A stretch of DNA of 64,000 nt from Sipunculus nudus (lineage: Eukaryota; Annelida; Sipuncula; Golfingiida; Sipunculidae): positions 739,501-803,500 of the forward strand of contig CM049315.1 of NCBI GenBank assembly GCA_026874595.1. Direction: 5' to 3'. Both the position numbers and the translations under genes were made by a program. Of this stretch, positions 46,488 to 57,249 are shown one piece after another. The notes beneath the pieces were generated by a model. That model was not told the DNA's origin and did not search any database. It worked only from the letters and a program-made list of their open reading frames with translations. The number at the start of each line of letters is the position of its first letter. Position 1 is the first letter of the stretch.

Positions 46488-47195
46488 AGATTTTGCTGAA
46501 AATTTGTAGAGGGGTACAGTAAAACTGCATCCGTAATCCATCACATTTGAGAGGTAATCGGAATTACCATATTATATTTTTTTTCTTAAATGCTATTATC
46601 ACAATTCCACAAAGTAATAATTATAACGGGCTATTCATTTGTCCCCGTGTAGAAGCCGCCCATTCGTACGCAGTTCTGCCACTCGCCTGGGAAACCCGTG
46701 TTTCTCAACCATGACAATGTTTTATATGAAACGTGCACATATGATGGAACGACTGATTAGTACATTCTGGCTAGGGTTTCAAAGTCCCAAAGAGATTGAG
46801 GACCCTTAGAAGTGTGTACCAACCACCACCACCCCCCCCCCCCCTCCCCCGGCTTCCTTTAAAAAAAAAACTTTTTTCAAACAGCCCATGATTCGGCCCA
46901 ACTATTAAAACCCTGGTTATCATGGAAAGGTACTTCTGAGTGTATAAAATTCAACATACCTGTAAACCTATAAAACGGTGATCGTGTAAAGGGTCTCAGC
47001 TCTTTGTGTCCACTCGACGGAAAAGTGCTCCCTATTAAAAGATTCATGTGGACATGTGTTCCGCGCTTGAATTTAAAATCTTTACTTCCTTTTGACAGAG
47101 TAAAATTCCTTAATTTTCCTTAACAGGCGATATAATGGAAATGGGGTTCAATGGGGATTAAATGTCGCCTCCTGAAAAAGCGTGACAGGCGAAAA
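46488..47195. repeat. tandem duplication D, copy 1 (~710 bp)
   Basis: Shares with 47196-47995, in order: 'ttttgctgaa.atttgtagag', 'cccgtgt.gaagc', 'aaacgc/gtgcac', a long poly-C run, 'ggttatcatggaaag', 'tataaaa.tcaac', 'cctgtaa' and 'cgcctcctgaaaaagcgtg'. Divergence is high with many indels. On the minus strand both copies have 'tacag' followed by GTATG or GTAAG at the same place, a 5' splice-site-like junction (about 46960 here). Possibly a duplicated non-coding or exon-bearing segment; function unknown. Confidence 0.65.
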
Positions 47196-47995
47196 ATGTT
47201 TTGCTGAACATTTGTAGAGGGTTAGGGTAAAGACATACCAAAAGTCCATTTTATTTCCCGTGTGGAAGCGACCCATTTGTGTTTATTTGTTCTTCCACAT
47301 GCAAGGTTAACTCGTGTTACTGAAGCATGACAGTGTTCATACATGAAACGCATACACGTGAACACATAACTGATATTAAAGGAGATTCTGGTGAAGGTCT
47401 GTACGCCCTGTCAGATTGTAGTTTGTTATCAATTTAAAGATGTATGGGTGATATTTTTCCATGTTTTATCGTCCCTTAAGACAATGGACCTTAACAAATA
47501 TATGTGAACCCCCCCCCCCCCCCAAAAAAAAAAGACCCCACTCCACCCGACCGGAATGATAATTGAGTTGTGGGGGTTCTTTCTGAAAAAAAAATAACTT
47601 CATAAAACACGACTTGGCCGAACTTTTGAAACCATGGTTATCATGGAAAGATATTACTGAATGTATAAAAATCAACTTACCTGTAACCCGTTAAAAAACG
47701 TCAAACGGTGGTCACATCACTGGACTCGGTGCACAGTGTTGACCAAACTGAAACGCCCTCGCATTGAAAGCGGAGTCATGTGGTCTTTGGATTAAAAACT
47801 TTTATTTTCTTTTGAGAGGGAACATTCCGTTCGAGGCGTTACAATGGATATGGGGGATCAATGGGGATTATAGTGGACCCGCGTGACCGCGTATTGCACG
47901 GAAATCCTTTTCAGGCAGGACATGCGCTCTGGCCACGGTATTAACAGGCCAATGAAAATCCCCGAGGCGCCTCCTGAAAAAGCGTCACAGGCGTG
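47196..47995. repeat. tandem duplication D, copy 2 (~800 bp)
   Basis: Second copy of the preceding unit. On the minus strand 'gggttacaggtaagttg' (about 47675-47692) matches a canonical donor, CAG/GTAAGT. The poly-C run here is 47508-47523. The copy ends 'gaggcgcctcctgaaaaagc' then 'gtcacaggcg'. Confidence 0.65.
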
Positions 47996-48844
47996 AAGGA
48001 CCTTGCAGCACAAAAGAAATAGGTGCACCTATTGGAGAAATATTAAAATTTATAATTATTCAGCTTAATAGGGCATAATCCCGCAAAATAAAACAAACTT
48101 GTTTTAGAAGAGCACACCACCGATACGTCTGCCGAATTTGGAGAGTTAGATCAGAATGGAAGCAGGTAAACCGTGGTCTTGAAAAAACCCAACTCCGTAT
48201 TAATTATATTGATGTAAGTTCTAGGCAAAGCAATGCACCAGCCGCTGCTCGCTGATTTTACCGAAACTTATTCGCCCCATATAGAAGACCAGAGGTTTCA
48301 CTTTTGTTGTGAAAAATGTAATATATTTTCTGTGTATCATGGACGGGGGATGAGATTTTTTTTAAAATTTTTTTGGTGGACTTGATCAGGTCCTAACCCC
48401 CAGTGGATTGATTTCAATTTTGTTTTTTTTTTGTTTTTTTACTAGTCTTTCTTCTGCCGATATCCATTTGTGCTAGATCTCATATTTCACAGATTTTCAA
48501 AATTGAAAAAAATTGGTACAATAACAGTCTTAGGTCACAGTATGCACCTGATATGTATTTCTGATCTTGACCATATTTCCAAAGTCATACACGCCGTAGC
48601 TTATTATCCATTTTCGCTCAGTTGCGGGCTTTGGACGAGGCTTCCAGTGGTGGTTTGGCGATTGAATGAATTCATATTTTTTTATCATCCCTTATTTATA
48701 CACCTCCGTGAAAATTATGGAAGAAATGGTAACCTAGTGTCTATTTGTAATTTCAATGGCGAAGGTAGAGAAAATACGCCCCTGATAATAAATACGCCCC
48801 TGATAATGTTATATATTTAACGCGTCGTGATCTTAAAATCTTTA
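47996..48844. other. no convincing gene
   Basis: A 116-codon plus frame (48470-48820) is the longest here outside LINE sequence. It has no recognised domain, is rich in His/Ile/Tyr/Leu as expected of random AT-rich DNA, and ends in a local duplication (cgcccctgataat twice). Confidence 0.35.
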
Positions 48845-49322
48845 ATTTAGACTTTGTATTTTACCTGAACATACGAGATCCTGTAGTTTGTACTTGTAAC
48901 AATGTGTAGACTTTGTATTTTACCTGAACATACGTGATCCTGTAGTTTGTACTTGTAACAGTGTGTAGACTTAGTATTTTACCTGAATATACGTGATCCT
49001 GTAGTTTGTACTTGTAACAGTGTGTAGACTTTGTATTTTACCTGAACATACGTGATCCTGTAGTTTGTACATGTAATAGTGTGTAGACTTTGTATTTTAC
49101 CTGAACATACGTGATCCTGTAGTTTGTACTTGTAACAGTGTGTAGACTTAGTATTTTACCTGAATATACGTGATCCTGTAGTTTGTACTTGTAACAGTGT
49201 GTAGACTTTGTATTTTACCTGAACATACGTGATCCTGTAGTTTGTACATGTAATAGTGTGTAGACTTTGTATTTTACCTGAACATACGTGATCCTGTAGT
49301 TTGTACTTGTAACAGTGTGTTC
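48845..49322. repeat. 59-bp tandem repeat, about 8 copies, organised as trimers
   Basis: The unit is 'gtgtagactttgtatttta', 'cctgaacatacgtgatcc', 'tgtagtttgtacttgtaaca'. A variant unit with 'cttagt...gaatatac' and one with 'acatgtaatag' follow each other in the same order twice (units 2-4 and 5-7), giving a 177-bp higher-order repeat. Minus-strand frames with repeated peptide text are artefacts. Confidence 0.93.
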
Positions 49323-49909
49323 GAGAATTACAATAATGACACCTTAGTGACCTCTGCCAGGACAGAAGAGCCCAATGAATTGTCATTATAATTCCTCATA
49401 ACAACAATACATGACATGTGAAATTAATCTGGAATAATCCTAAAAATAACTATAGGAAACGGAGGTCAAGAAAGCACAATAATGACATATTATCATACAG
49501 ATAATTTTAGCTTCATTGTTTTATCATTTCCTGAGCCACAGAGGCCGGTTCGATAGTAGGTCAAGGAAAATCCTCGTCGTTTTTTTTGCTAACTCTCTGA
49601 TTGGTAAAACGGAGGGACAACAGGGGAGTCAAGGAAGGTATTGAAAAAAGATCAGAAACACGATACCGATAACGAGTCATATATGCTAATGCTGTATTTT
49701 TGATGTAGTGAAATATGCTAATCATGTCACTGTTAATGGACCAAGCTCTGTTAATAATATGCTAATTCTGTAGAGAGTTGATCGAATGACATAATTTTAG
49801 AGTACAATATTTGACTTCTAGATACTGAATTCCTTTTTGTATTTTCAATAAATCTTACTCACCTTTAGTCCAGGACTAAACGCTATATATTAGTTTAGTT
49901 TACACAGAT
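49323..49909. other. no feature recognised
   Basis: Unique sequence; no coding or element signal. Confidence 0.4.
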
Positions 49910-49915
49910 TTTATT
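49910..49915 (-). terminator. possible poly(A) signal AATAAA (minus)
   Basis: AATAAA on the minus strand about 190 bp beyond the stop of the minus-strand frame ending at 50107. AATAAA is frequent by chance in AT-rich DNA. Confidence 0.2.
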
Positions 49916-50106
49916 CAACAAAGCGAATACAATTGGGCAACAGACAATGTCTATTCAAAATGCCCTTTTTTGTATAAACAAATAATATAAATTGAAACAT
50001 TAAATAATCGTTTGAGTGATACATGTACTACTGTTATAAGAGTGAACAAATATAAATCAAAAGACATAACAGTGGTAACGTTATACGAAACTCTAATCCT
50101 TAGGAT

Positions 50107-50345
50107 TTAGGATGAACTAAATCGGTTTGTCACAGAAATATAGAGCTGGACCTGCTCGAATATGAAACAGTTTTCTTTAAATGAGAGGTCATTATCGCTA
50201 TATAACATTAGGTCTATTCCTAGAGCACCAAGACCGAACGCTATTGACTCTTTGTGCATATTATTGTTACGTTCTAAGTGTCCAATAATGACATAAGCTG
50301 CTAGTGTTATATTAAGGCATCTATATAAACAATCGGCAGCCGAAC
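50107..50345 (-). CDS. candidate terminal exon (unrecognised)
   Basis: After an acceptor-like 'ctaacgttctcag', the frame reads GSAADCLYRCLNITLAAYVI, IGHLERNNNMHKESIAFGLG, ALGIDLMLYSDNDLSFKENC and on to a stop at 50107. The composition is protein-like (mixed charge, few runs). An AATAAA follows and a minus-strand TATA box lies upstream (50468-50475). No ATG begins the frame; the first in-frame ATG is internal. No family is recognised, and the splice donor that would join it is not evident. It may be chance. Confidence 0.25.
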
Positions 50346-50421
50346 CTGAGAACGTTAGACGAATCACCTTAGTCCTTCAGGTCTCCAGCTTTCCATCAGG
50401 ACATGAGAATGTACATGAGAA

Positions 50422-50774
50422 TATACACTGCAGTCGTCCAACGTCCTCTTTTTGTTTCAACCGCTTCTTTATATAGTCAGATTTTCTTGTTCCTACACCG
50501 GGGAACAACGAGAGCAGATGTCGCATGATTCAAATTTGGAGTTGGATGCACATGCAATTGTTCTGATTGGTCTGAGCCTTCACCAACAAACAACACCCAC
50601 GCTGAAGTGATTACGAAATCATCCGGGTGGTCTAAGGGAATCCGAAACACCGTGAATTCGACTGAGAAAAATCCCTTGTTATTCATTGTTTACTGCCCAC
50701 CCTCGTGTTCGAACTCTACATATAAAAAGCAGAGGTTCAAACAAAATGGAGACCTGTGACGACTACAGTGTATA
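50422..50774. promoter_or_regulatory. 353-bp inverted repeat with two divergent TATA boxes and a CCAAT box
   Basis: The outer ~80 bp on each side are imperfect inverted copies: 'tatacactgcagtcgtc' on the left versus 'gacgactacagtgtata' on the right, then 'ttgttt.aacc' and a TATA box on each side. The left TATA reads outward on the minus strand (tatataaa, 50468-50475); the right reads outward on the plus strand (tataaaaag, 50721-50729). Between them, 'gaccaatcag' on the minus strand (about 50570-50580) matches an NF-Y CCAAT box. Reading: a divergent promoter made by inverted duplication, or a MITE with long TIRs and TA at the ends. The right side leads into ATGGAGACCTGTGAC, which meets a stop after nine codons. 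Confidence 0.5.
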
Positions 50775-52224
50775 GCTGCTGCTTGAGGAGCGTATTGAGA
50801 ATGTGGACGTCAGGTGTGTTACGTTGCTGGACATACCGCTGGCCGCTGGCTTAAATTTGCTTACCTTCCCCCAGTTCTCGTACAGACACATTTGTCACAT
50901 GTTGGGTTCGATTAATTTTATGAGTATCTGTCTAGCGTAAATCGCATTAGTGTTCAAGGGACGTCTTTTTTTCATATCTAGCACAAGATGGATCGATTTG
51001 TAGCTTAATATTCTGCACTCACTCGATGTATTGACCTGGACATAATACTTGCATGGCGAAATATTAAGTCAGATGTTACAATTTTTTTAATCATCATGGT
51101 AATTTGATCAGGCTTGAGGATTTTTAAAAGTAGAATTGTATAAAGCTGTTACATTTATACCATTATATCTTTGGAAACTTTAATACGTAAATATGCTTTT
51201 GAACAATCTCCGTTTTAGTACGGGGCATGGGTCTGTATTGTCATGTTGTCACTGACTGTTAATAAGATGGTGAATGACTCTTAATAGACCTTTGATTAAA
51301 TGAGTCGTGTGATTATGTAACTAACAATTAATAGGATGGTGAATAAATCTTGATTTTATGAGTCGTGTAATTAATGGTTCACTTTTCAATATTTAGTAAT
51401 ATTTCATGTTTATAAATAAAGAAAATGATCAGGGGAATGAAAAATCAGGGGAAAAGATTTTATAATTGCATGCGTTAAAAATCAGGGGGATAGTATGAAC
51501 GTAAGAAGTGAACATAAGAAAACATGAATAAGAAAATGCACGATGCAATGGATTCTATGGGTTCACTGAGTACATTGTTAAATACTATATGGTACAATCA
51601 ATCAGGCATTCATTTTTTACTGTTTAATTTTCAAAGATTGCAGACAAATGCCTGGTTATTCAAGGATCAGCAGAAAAGGCTCTTACAAATTTTAACCATA
51701 TAGAAATGAGATTTTAACAGACAAGTTCCTATTTTATGCCATTTCAAAGGGCTGCCTGAATTTATAGATTTCTTCCCATGCATTAACCCAAGTTTTCAAA
51801 ACTAAAAGTGTAATTACCGGCAACGTATTTTGAAAGTTACTTTCCCAGAGTTGCTTTATCCAGAGCCACCCATTTGACAAAGCAATCTCATATGTTAATA
51901 AAATATATACTATTGTCGGTTTTTGAGTTAGCAGTGATTTTGAAACCATTGTTATACGACAGAAAGTGAACTATATCACTGTGACCAATGTTATAAAAAA
52001 TAAATGGTGCAGAAAATGTGAGATCAATTGACTTTTATATACTGACATAAATTTTAGCACCTATGATTGATAAGTTCACAAGAAATGTTCTTTTCTTATT
52101 TGTGAAAAAAATGGTTTGATTAAATATACTAACAGAAAAAAAAGAATGTATATCCCGCAGTCCAGTTTATATATACATATAAATATATGCATACGCGCAC
52201 ACATCCTCATATGTATTTACACAT
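50775..52224. other. no convincing gene
   Basis: Unique AT-rich sequence. Downstream of the right-hand TATA box, 'atgtggacgtcag' followed by GTGTGT could be a tiny first exon with a donor, but nothing supports it further. Confidence 0.3.
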
Positions 52225-53073
52225 TGTTATATTTATTTAATTTTTACGCGCTAGCGTTGTCAGTTGCTATGACGGTATAGCCCGGCCCGAGCGTGGGGTC
52301 TGACGTGTACACAGCGGTCATGCTAGTCTGGGACTTTCTCGCCAGGCCGAGCCGGGTCGGCCCACGTGTGAACCCTGACGTGTGCAAACACAGTGTTCTT
52401 TTTCTATAAGTTTCCTGTAACATGTGTACTGTGTATCATGTTAGATTCTTTAGATCGTTCGGGAAATGGAAAGTTCTCGGCTTGAGGTGATAAGTTATAA
52501 ATAGGGGGCTGTGTTTTATAGCCAGAGAGACAGGTTAAGAGAATATTCCAGCGGACTCAAAAGAGTGGACCTTTTCCTATAATTGCGGCACTTAAGGCTT
52601 TTCTTCTAAATTTATGACGGATTTTGTATAGTCTTCAGTTTGCCTTTCAGATCACTGCCAGGAATTCACTTTTGGATTACAGTAAAATGATTTTGTGATT
52701 ACATTGGACTGTTATTCTCTGAGAAGATTTGTGTGAACTCTTCATCTGGTTTATACATTTTAAAGGACTTGTCGCAGTGACAGTGATGGTATCCAGGTAC
52801 TGTGCACTTTGTTTATTGTGCTGTTATATATTAATTTGCTGTTATACTGTTGTTGTACTGTGTAATTGTATTGATTTAGTGTATTGTAATGTTAGGGTTG
52901 TTTTAAGAATAAATCATAGTTATTTGATAACAAAAAACCACATACTTTTTTATTCATTCCCCTAGACATTTCACGCTGCCTGCATGGTGTTACAGAATCT
53001 GACTTTTTTATCCCTATTACCAAATGTATGTTCGTCACGACTACGTGATCTGTTGATATTAGGTTCAGTAATA
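52225..53073 (+). mobile_element. solo LTR, family L1, copy 3 (plus orientation)
   Basis: Collinear with the reverse complement of copies 1 and 2: 'cagcggactcaaaag', 'ataattgcggcactta', 'cttcagtttgccttt', 'cacttttggattaca', 'ttctctgagaagattt', 'tgttcatctgg'-like, 'aaaggactt', 'ttgatttagtgtattgtaat', 'tcattcccctagacatttca', 'cgctgcctgc' and 'cgtgatctgttgatattagg'. A TATA box (tataaata, 52496-52503) precedes AATAAA (52908-52913) by about 400 bp, the order expected of U3-R. The ends are decayed (TGTTAT at 52225, GTAATA at 53068-53073) and no target duplication is visible, so this is an older copy. The first ~230 bp are GC-richer and align poorly. Confidence 0.78.
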
Positions 53074-53076
53074 TAC

Positions 53077-53079
53077 GTG

Positions 53080-53112
<33 letters not shown>
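53077..53112. repeat. (TA)n(GT)n compound microsatellite
   Basis: About 9 TA then about 8 GT dinucleotides just beyond the LTR end. Confidence 0.9.
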
Positions 53113-53870
53113 TTGACGTGACTAAAAAGTCAAGACAAAAAGGCAAGAAAGCCAACAGTAGTCATACTTGGTATATGAAGGTTTTCCACGATCTTCTATT
53201 GTAAATCCAGGTGTATTATATACAGCGAGAGTCTAAGTATAAGGCATGCCATGATGAACAGAATTCACTATACCTTGTGTTTTGTGCTAAAAAACAATAT
53301 AAAAAGCCCCCCCCCCCTTCTCAGAAATCACCATGCATATTATTTACGATTTTGTTTTGTGAATAAGCACGAGGTCGTCGGTAATCATTCATTAAATATA
53401 GGGCCGGACCAATATATGACGGCACGTCGATACGGCTACCGATATGCTGTGCATGCTGTATCGTCGAAACACAATGACTGAAAACAAATACTGCTACAAC
53501 CCTGACCTAAACATCATCTGTACTTTATAATTATACCGTTTTAGGTAAGATCACATTTATTGTCGTATGATCGCCTGGAGCAGGATAACACTGTAATACA
53601 CACCTGAACACCTCGCTGTTAAAAAGCTGTGACGTGGGAGCGATAATAGACTTTTGTATTCCTCTTGCATCTTTGCAGATGTGAACATTTTTTTATCACC
53701 ATGTTAATTTTCAAGAAAAAGAAGAAATATTGAAAAAAAGTCGACCGCTTGTTACTTACTTTTAACCCTTAGTATAGTTCGTAGAACAACTCGTTTGATG
53801 TTTTGAGTGTACAGAAGGACAGAGACATACAATTATTACACGACTGTAATGGCATTAGTGCAAATGGCAC
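53113..53870. other. no feature recognised
   Basis: Unique sequence with a poly-C run near 53308; no gene or element end. Confidence 0.4.
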
Positions 53871-53949
53871 CATGAACAAAGGAGGCGGCTTTGGGTTTAA
53901 TGAGTTGTCTTTGCTACCTGGACTCTATCAATGGGAGTTTCTAGGCACG
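53871..53949 (+). CDS. candidate first coding exon (unrecognised)
   Basis: 'ggcaccATGAACAAAGG' is a strong translation-start context. The frame reads MNKGGGFGFNELSLLPGLYQ then WEFLGT and meets GTAAGT, a canonical donor, at about 53949. In the genomic frame the next codon is a stop, as expected if an intron begins there. No downstream exon could be assigned and no family is recognised. Confidence 0.22.
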
Positions 53950-54854
53950 TAAGTTATCAGTGTGCCCGGCAGGCCTCTAACGGGGGCACTTAATTTGGGA
54001 GTGATCAGCACACTCAGAGAGATACAGAACGTGAAAAGCACTGCATACAACCCACGGTCACCGAACCAGATAAACAAAGCCTATTACCAGGTGCTTGGTG
54101 AGGAGATGATCAGTCTCCATCCATAGGCTTTGCCGGTAATTGACCGCCAGAAACGACAGCTTCGGTTATTATAGATTAGAGGAAGATGGAACATCCCGGT
54201 AAGAAGAACGCCTGATTTCGGCAGAATGCCCAGAAAGTCCCTCGTGATTTTGATCAGGTTGCTTTTACATTAACTTAAGTGTCCTAATATGAATAAATGA
54301 AAGGTCTTGCCTTGACCCTTTCGGTTTGATTTAAATTAATTGTGGAATCATTACCTACATGATGTCTATGATAGATTACAGTATATTATTAAAACCAAGT
54401 CATATGACCGAGTACAATCACCACACTTATATATACGATTAGCCAGTTACCCAAGGCGGCATGATATTAGATTTAGATCCCTCGTGGGAGAAGAGAGGAC
54501 TAGAAACGGAGGAGCTTATGCACATGGCGAAGGGGTAGGGTATGGGCTGTTATGGTTCTCTCTGCGTTTATAAACGGTGCGGGAGGCAAAACTGGCGCAT
54601 TCAATTTGTAATAAATATATATTGTTCGTATTTCAACATATTCCCTCTTACCTCTTGCATCCCTCTTAGTCAGCATCTGGATGGTACTGAGAAAGACTTT
54701 ATTTCGTATCATCTACTTACGTATGGTCTGACATGAGGATGGATCTTAGGATCAAATTTTTCGCAAACGCTTGGCACGGTCTGTGAGCTCGCCAAGCCAC
54801 CTTAATAAAATATGTGCCTCTGAACAAATATAAGAAGTTACCCGAGTCAATGGA
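53950..54854. other. no convincing gene
   Basis: Unique sequence; overlapping 60-77 codon frames near 54340-54740 on both strands show no recognised motif. Confidence 0.35.
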
Positions 54855-55036
54855 TTCTGAAAGCTACAAAGTGAAACACGGCCGTGCCTTCCCATTAATC
54901 CTGCGGAGCGCTCACCTCAAATCCGCCACCCGGGGTAGCAGCCGATCGTGAAAAATCTCACCGCCTCGACTGAGATTCGAACACACGATCTTCCAGCTTT
55001 GAGTCCTGCGCTCTACCCCTGAGCCAAAGAAGCCGG
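54855..55036 (-). mobile_element. tRNA-derived SINE
   Basis: On the minus strand the 5' part is tRNA-like: an A-box region TGGCTCAGGGGTAGAGC (about 55026-55010) with a 4-bp D stem (GCTC/GAGC), and a B box GTTCGAATCTC (54982-54972). A loop CTCAAAG would put CAA in the anticodon place. The anticodon and T stems do not pair, so it is not a working tRNA gene. A non-tRNA body follows ('ggctgctaccccgggtggc') to about 54855. This is the pol III promoter head plus body of a SINE. No target duplication or 3' repeat was delimited. Confidence 0.72.
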
Positions 55037-55425
55037 TGCTAACAAACGAGATCGCATTTCGGGGGCTCCTCGATGGTATGACCAAGCAATGGGGACGATT
55101 ACACACCCAGGGCCCGCTGGTGCAGTATAGTCACCAGACCTGGTTAACGCCAGGATACAAATTGAGAGGAAGCGTGAGGTACTGCCCTGTCACGTAGTCC
55201 GAAACCGGTATGGAATTCTACAGATGTACATATATGTAGTTATGTAAGCATTGAAAAGTTCCCTCCATCAAAAAATTATCTAAAAAAAGCTACAAAGTGG
55301 GACGTCGGTCTCTATTTTGTATTTTGTTGAAATAGTGGTTAGATTTACTCCAAAGATACTGAAACTTAAGCAGCTGACGGCAGTTTTCCTGTGTCTTGGT
55401 TTGTTAAATGAATTTATTGATTGCC

Positions 55426-55426
<1 letters not shown>
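55037..55426. other. no feature recognised
   Basis: Unique sequence between the SINE and a TA array. Confidence 0.4.

Positions 55427-55508
<82 letters not shown>
55427..55508. repeat. (TA)n microsatellite with one TACA interruption
   Basis: About 40 TA dinucleotides; frames with Tyr-Ile repeats on both strands arise here. Confidence 0.95.
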
Positions 55509-55512
<4 letters not shown>

Positions 55513-57245
55513 AAACTGAGCATGAGCGATATATCGGCATAATTAAAGAATGTAGTGCTTATGTGTGTGTTTGCACGTGTGTGCGTGCGTTCATAATTGT
55601 AATATTGTTACAGGTGTCTCAAAAAAAATATAATCAAACCTCTGTGTATTTGTTTATTGTTTGAATTGAAATTTAAGCGTGCTATCACCTCATTATAATA
55701 AAAATAACAATTACCAAGGCGACGGGAGACTGTAGAATGACATGATATATGCAAATATATCACTAATTCAGAATATAAGTCCCGCTTTCAAAAAAATAAT
55801 ATATACAAAGAGTTAAGATATTAAGATGAATGCATTTCCATTTTGACTAAATGTTTTATGTTCAGCAAAATAATTTATTTAAATTGTGTAAAAAATGCCT
55901 GATCGCCAATATTAGTAAGAAAGTCATTGAATATTAAAAATGCGGATGCAGGCCTTAAGAAGATCTAAAGAAGATTCATCTGGCAACAAAACCTGTCGCG
56001 AATAACTGATAAATATATTCCATACATCATGCATATAATTTTAAAAGACCACGTCCTGTCGCTTACAGTTAATTCTGAAATACGACACCCGGATATGTTA
56101 TTTTTAGCCTGCCGGGCTTCAGTTTTATATATGAGACAATTTTCCGGAAGTGGTGACTGATAATATAGCAGTTCATTGGACCCAGAAAAGACTCCGTATG
56201 AATGATTCGCTCTTGATCATATTAGTGGAGTTAAATGATAAATATGGTGGCGAGGGATTACTGAGAGCTGTCACATGCAAGAGCACCTTTTTACAGCAGC
56301 TGAGTGATTAAAATGTGCTGAATTACCAGCTCTGCTTATTACATGGCTTCTTAAACAAGAAAAACCCCATAGCGGCCTGCATTGTCGTAAGATGCCAACT
56401 ATTGTCGACAAATGTTCATTTTTGATGGATGTGACACCTCTTGTCGGGAGAGTAGATACAATGATCCAGAATGGTACAGTCCTTTGTTCAAATGTAGTTA
56501 CTAGTAAATTTAGTTAAGCTTTAGGTAAAAGTCCGCTTAAGTATTTCGTTCAAATTGCATGATCTGTGATCCGATGAACTGCATGAGCTGATAATTCAGG
56601 TCATGTGGCGCCTCTATAGTACTTTTCCTCTTTCTCAAACAGCAAGTAGGCCCTACACGTGGTTGGAACAGGTCCTAGGGCACATAGGGTGCCCGGCTGG
56701 TGAGCTGTAATTCAAACGAAATGTAAAAACATAGGCTCCGTGCACACCTCGCTGGCTGGTTTCAGTTTTGCAGACAATTAACAGATACGTGGCTAATCGT
56801 AATGTCATAATCGAATCGGTCGATGATGCGAGAATGCAGAGGGAGCAATTAAAATCGACTGTTCTTTACTATGTGTAACCATAAAACTGTCATCATGCGG
56901 CGCTTGAAGCGCAACTAAGGGTGTAGCCAGGATGCCTGTCGAGTGCACAAATCAATACTGTCTCCAGTTTCCATTATCTTATTCTTATTAAACTACAAAA
57001 ATAATAATATACTAGATGTGGTAGGAAAATGGTCCTCAGAGGGCCCCCGCGTTTCTGTTAGTGCTGGACTAATTTACTAGACTGGACTAGAAAATTAAGT
57101 TAAATTTGAAAAATATGACAAACAGAAACAGGTTTTTATCCATATGCATGAGGAAAAAAATCCTACTGGTTCAAGTTATATTAAAGAAGATATGTCTGAA
57201 ATAATGTGCGCAATAGAAAATCACCGAATGCAGTGTGTGAGCCAT
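55509..57245. other. no convincing gene
   Basis: Unique sequence. A short GT-rich patch lies near 55562-55590. No transposon or gene motif was recognised. Confidence 0.35.
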
Positions 57246-57249
57246 ATTT

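Noticed and set aside
46518-46570. CAGTAAAACTGCATCCG as a pogo-type element end
   Set aside because: No matching inverted end downstream, and the sequence lies inside the tandem duplication D.
48470-48820. 116-codon plus frame as a gene
   Set aside because: Composition typical of random AT-rich DNA, no motif, ends in a local duplication; no promoter or splice support.
49156-49386. Minus frame with repeated TNYRITYVQVKYKVY text
   Set aside because: Translation of the 59-bp tandem array.
50748-50777. ATGGAGACCTGTGAC frame as a gene start
   Set aside because: Good position after the TATA box, but it stops after nine codons and no convincing donor lies inside it.
54860-55036. Functional tRNA gene (Leu-CAA-like)
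   Set aside because: A and B boxes and the D stem are present, but the anticodon and T stems do not pair and a body follows, as in a SINE.
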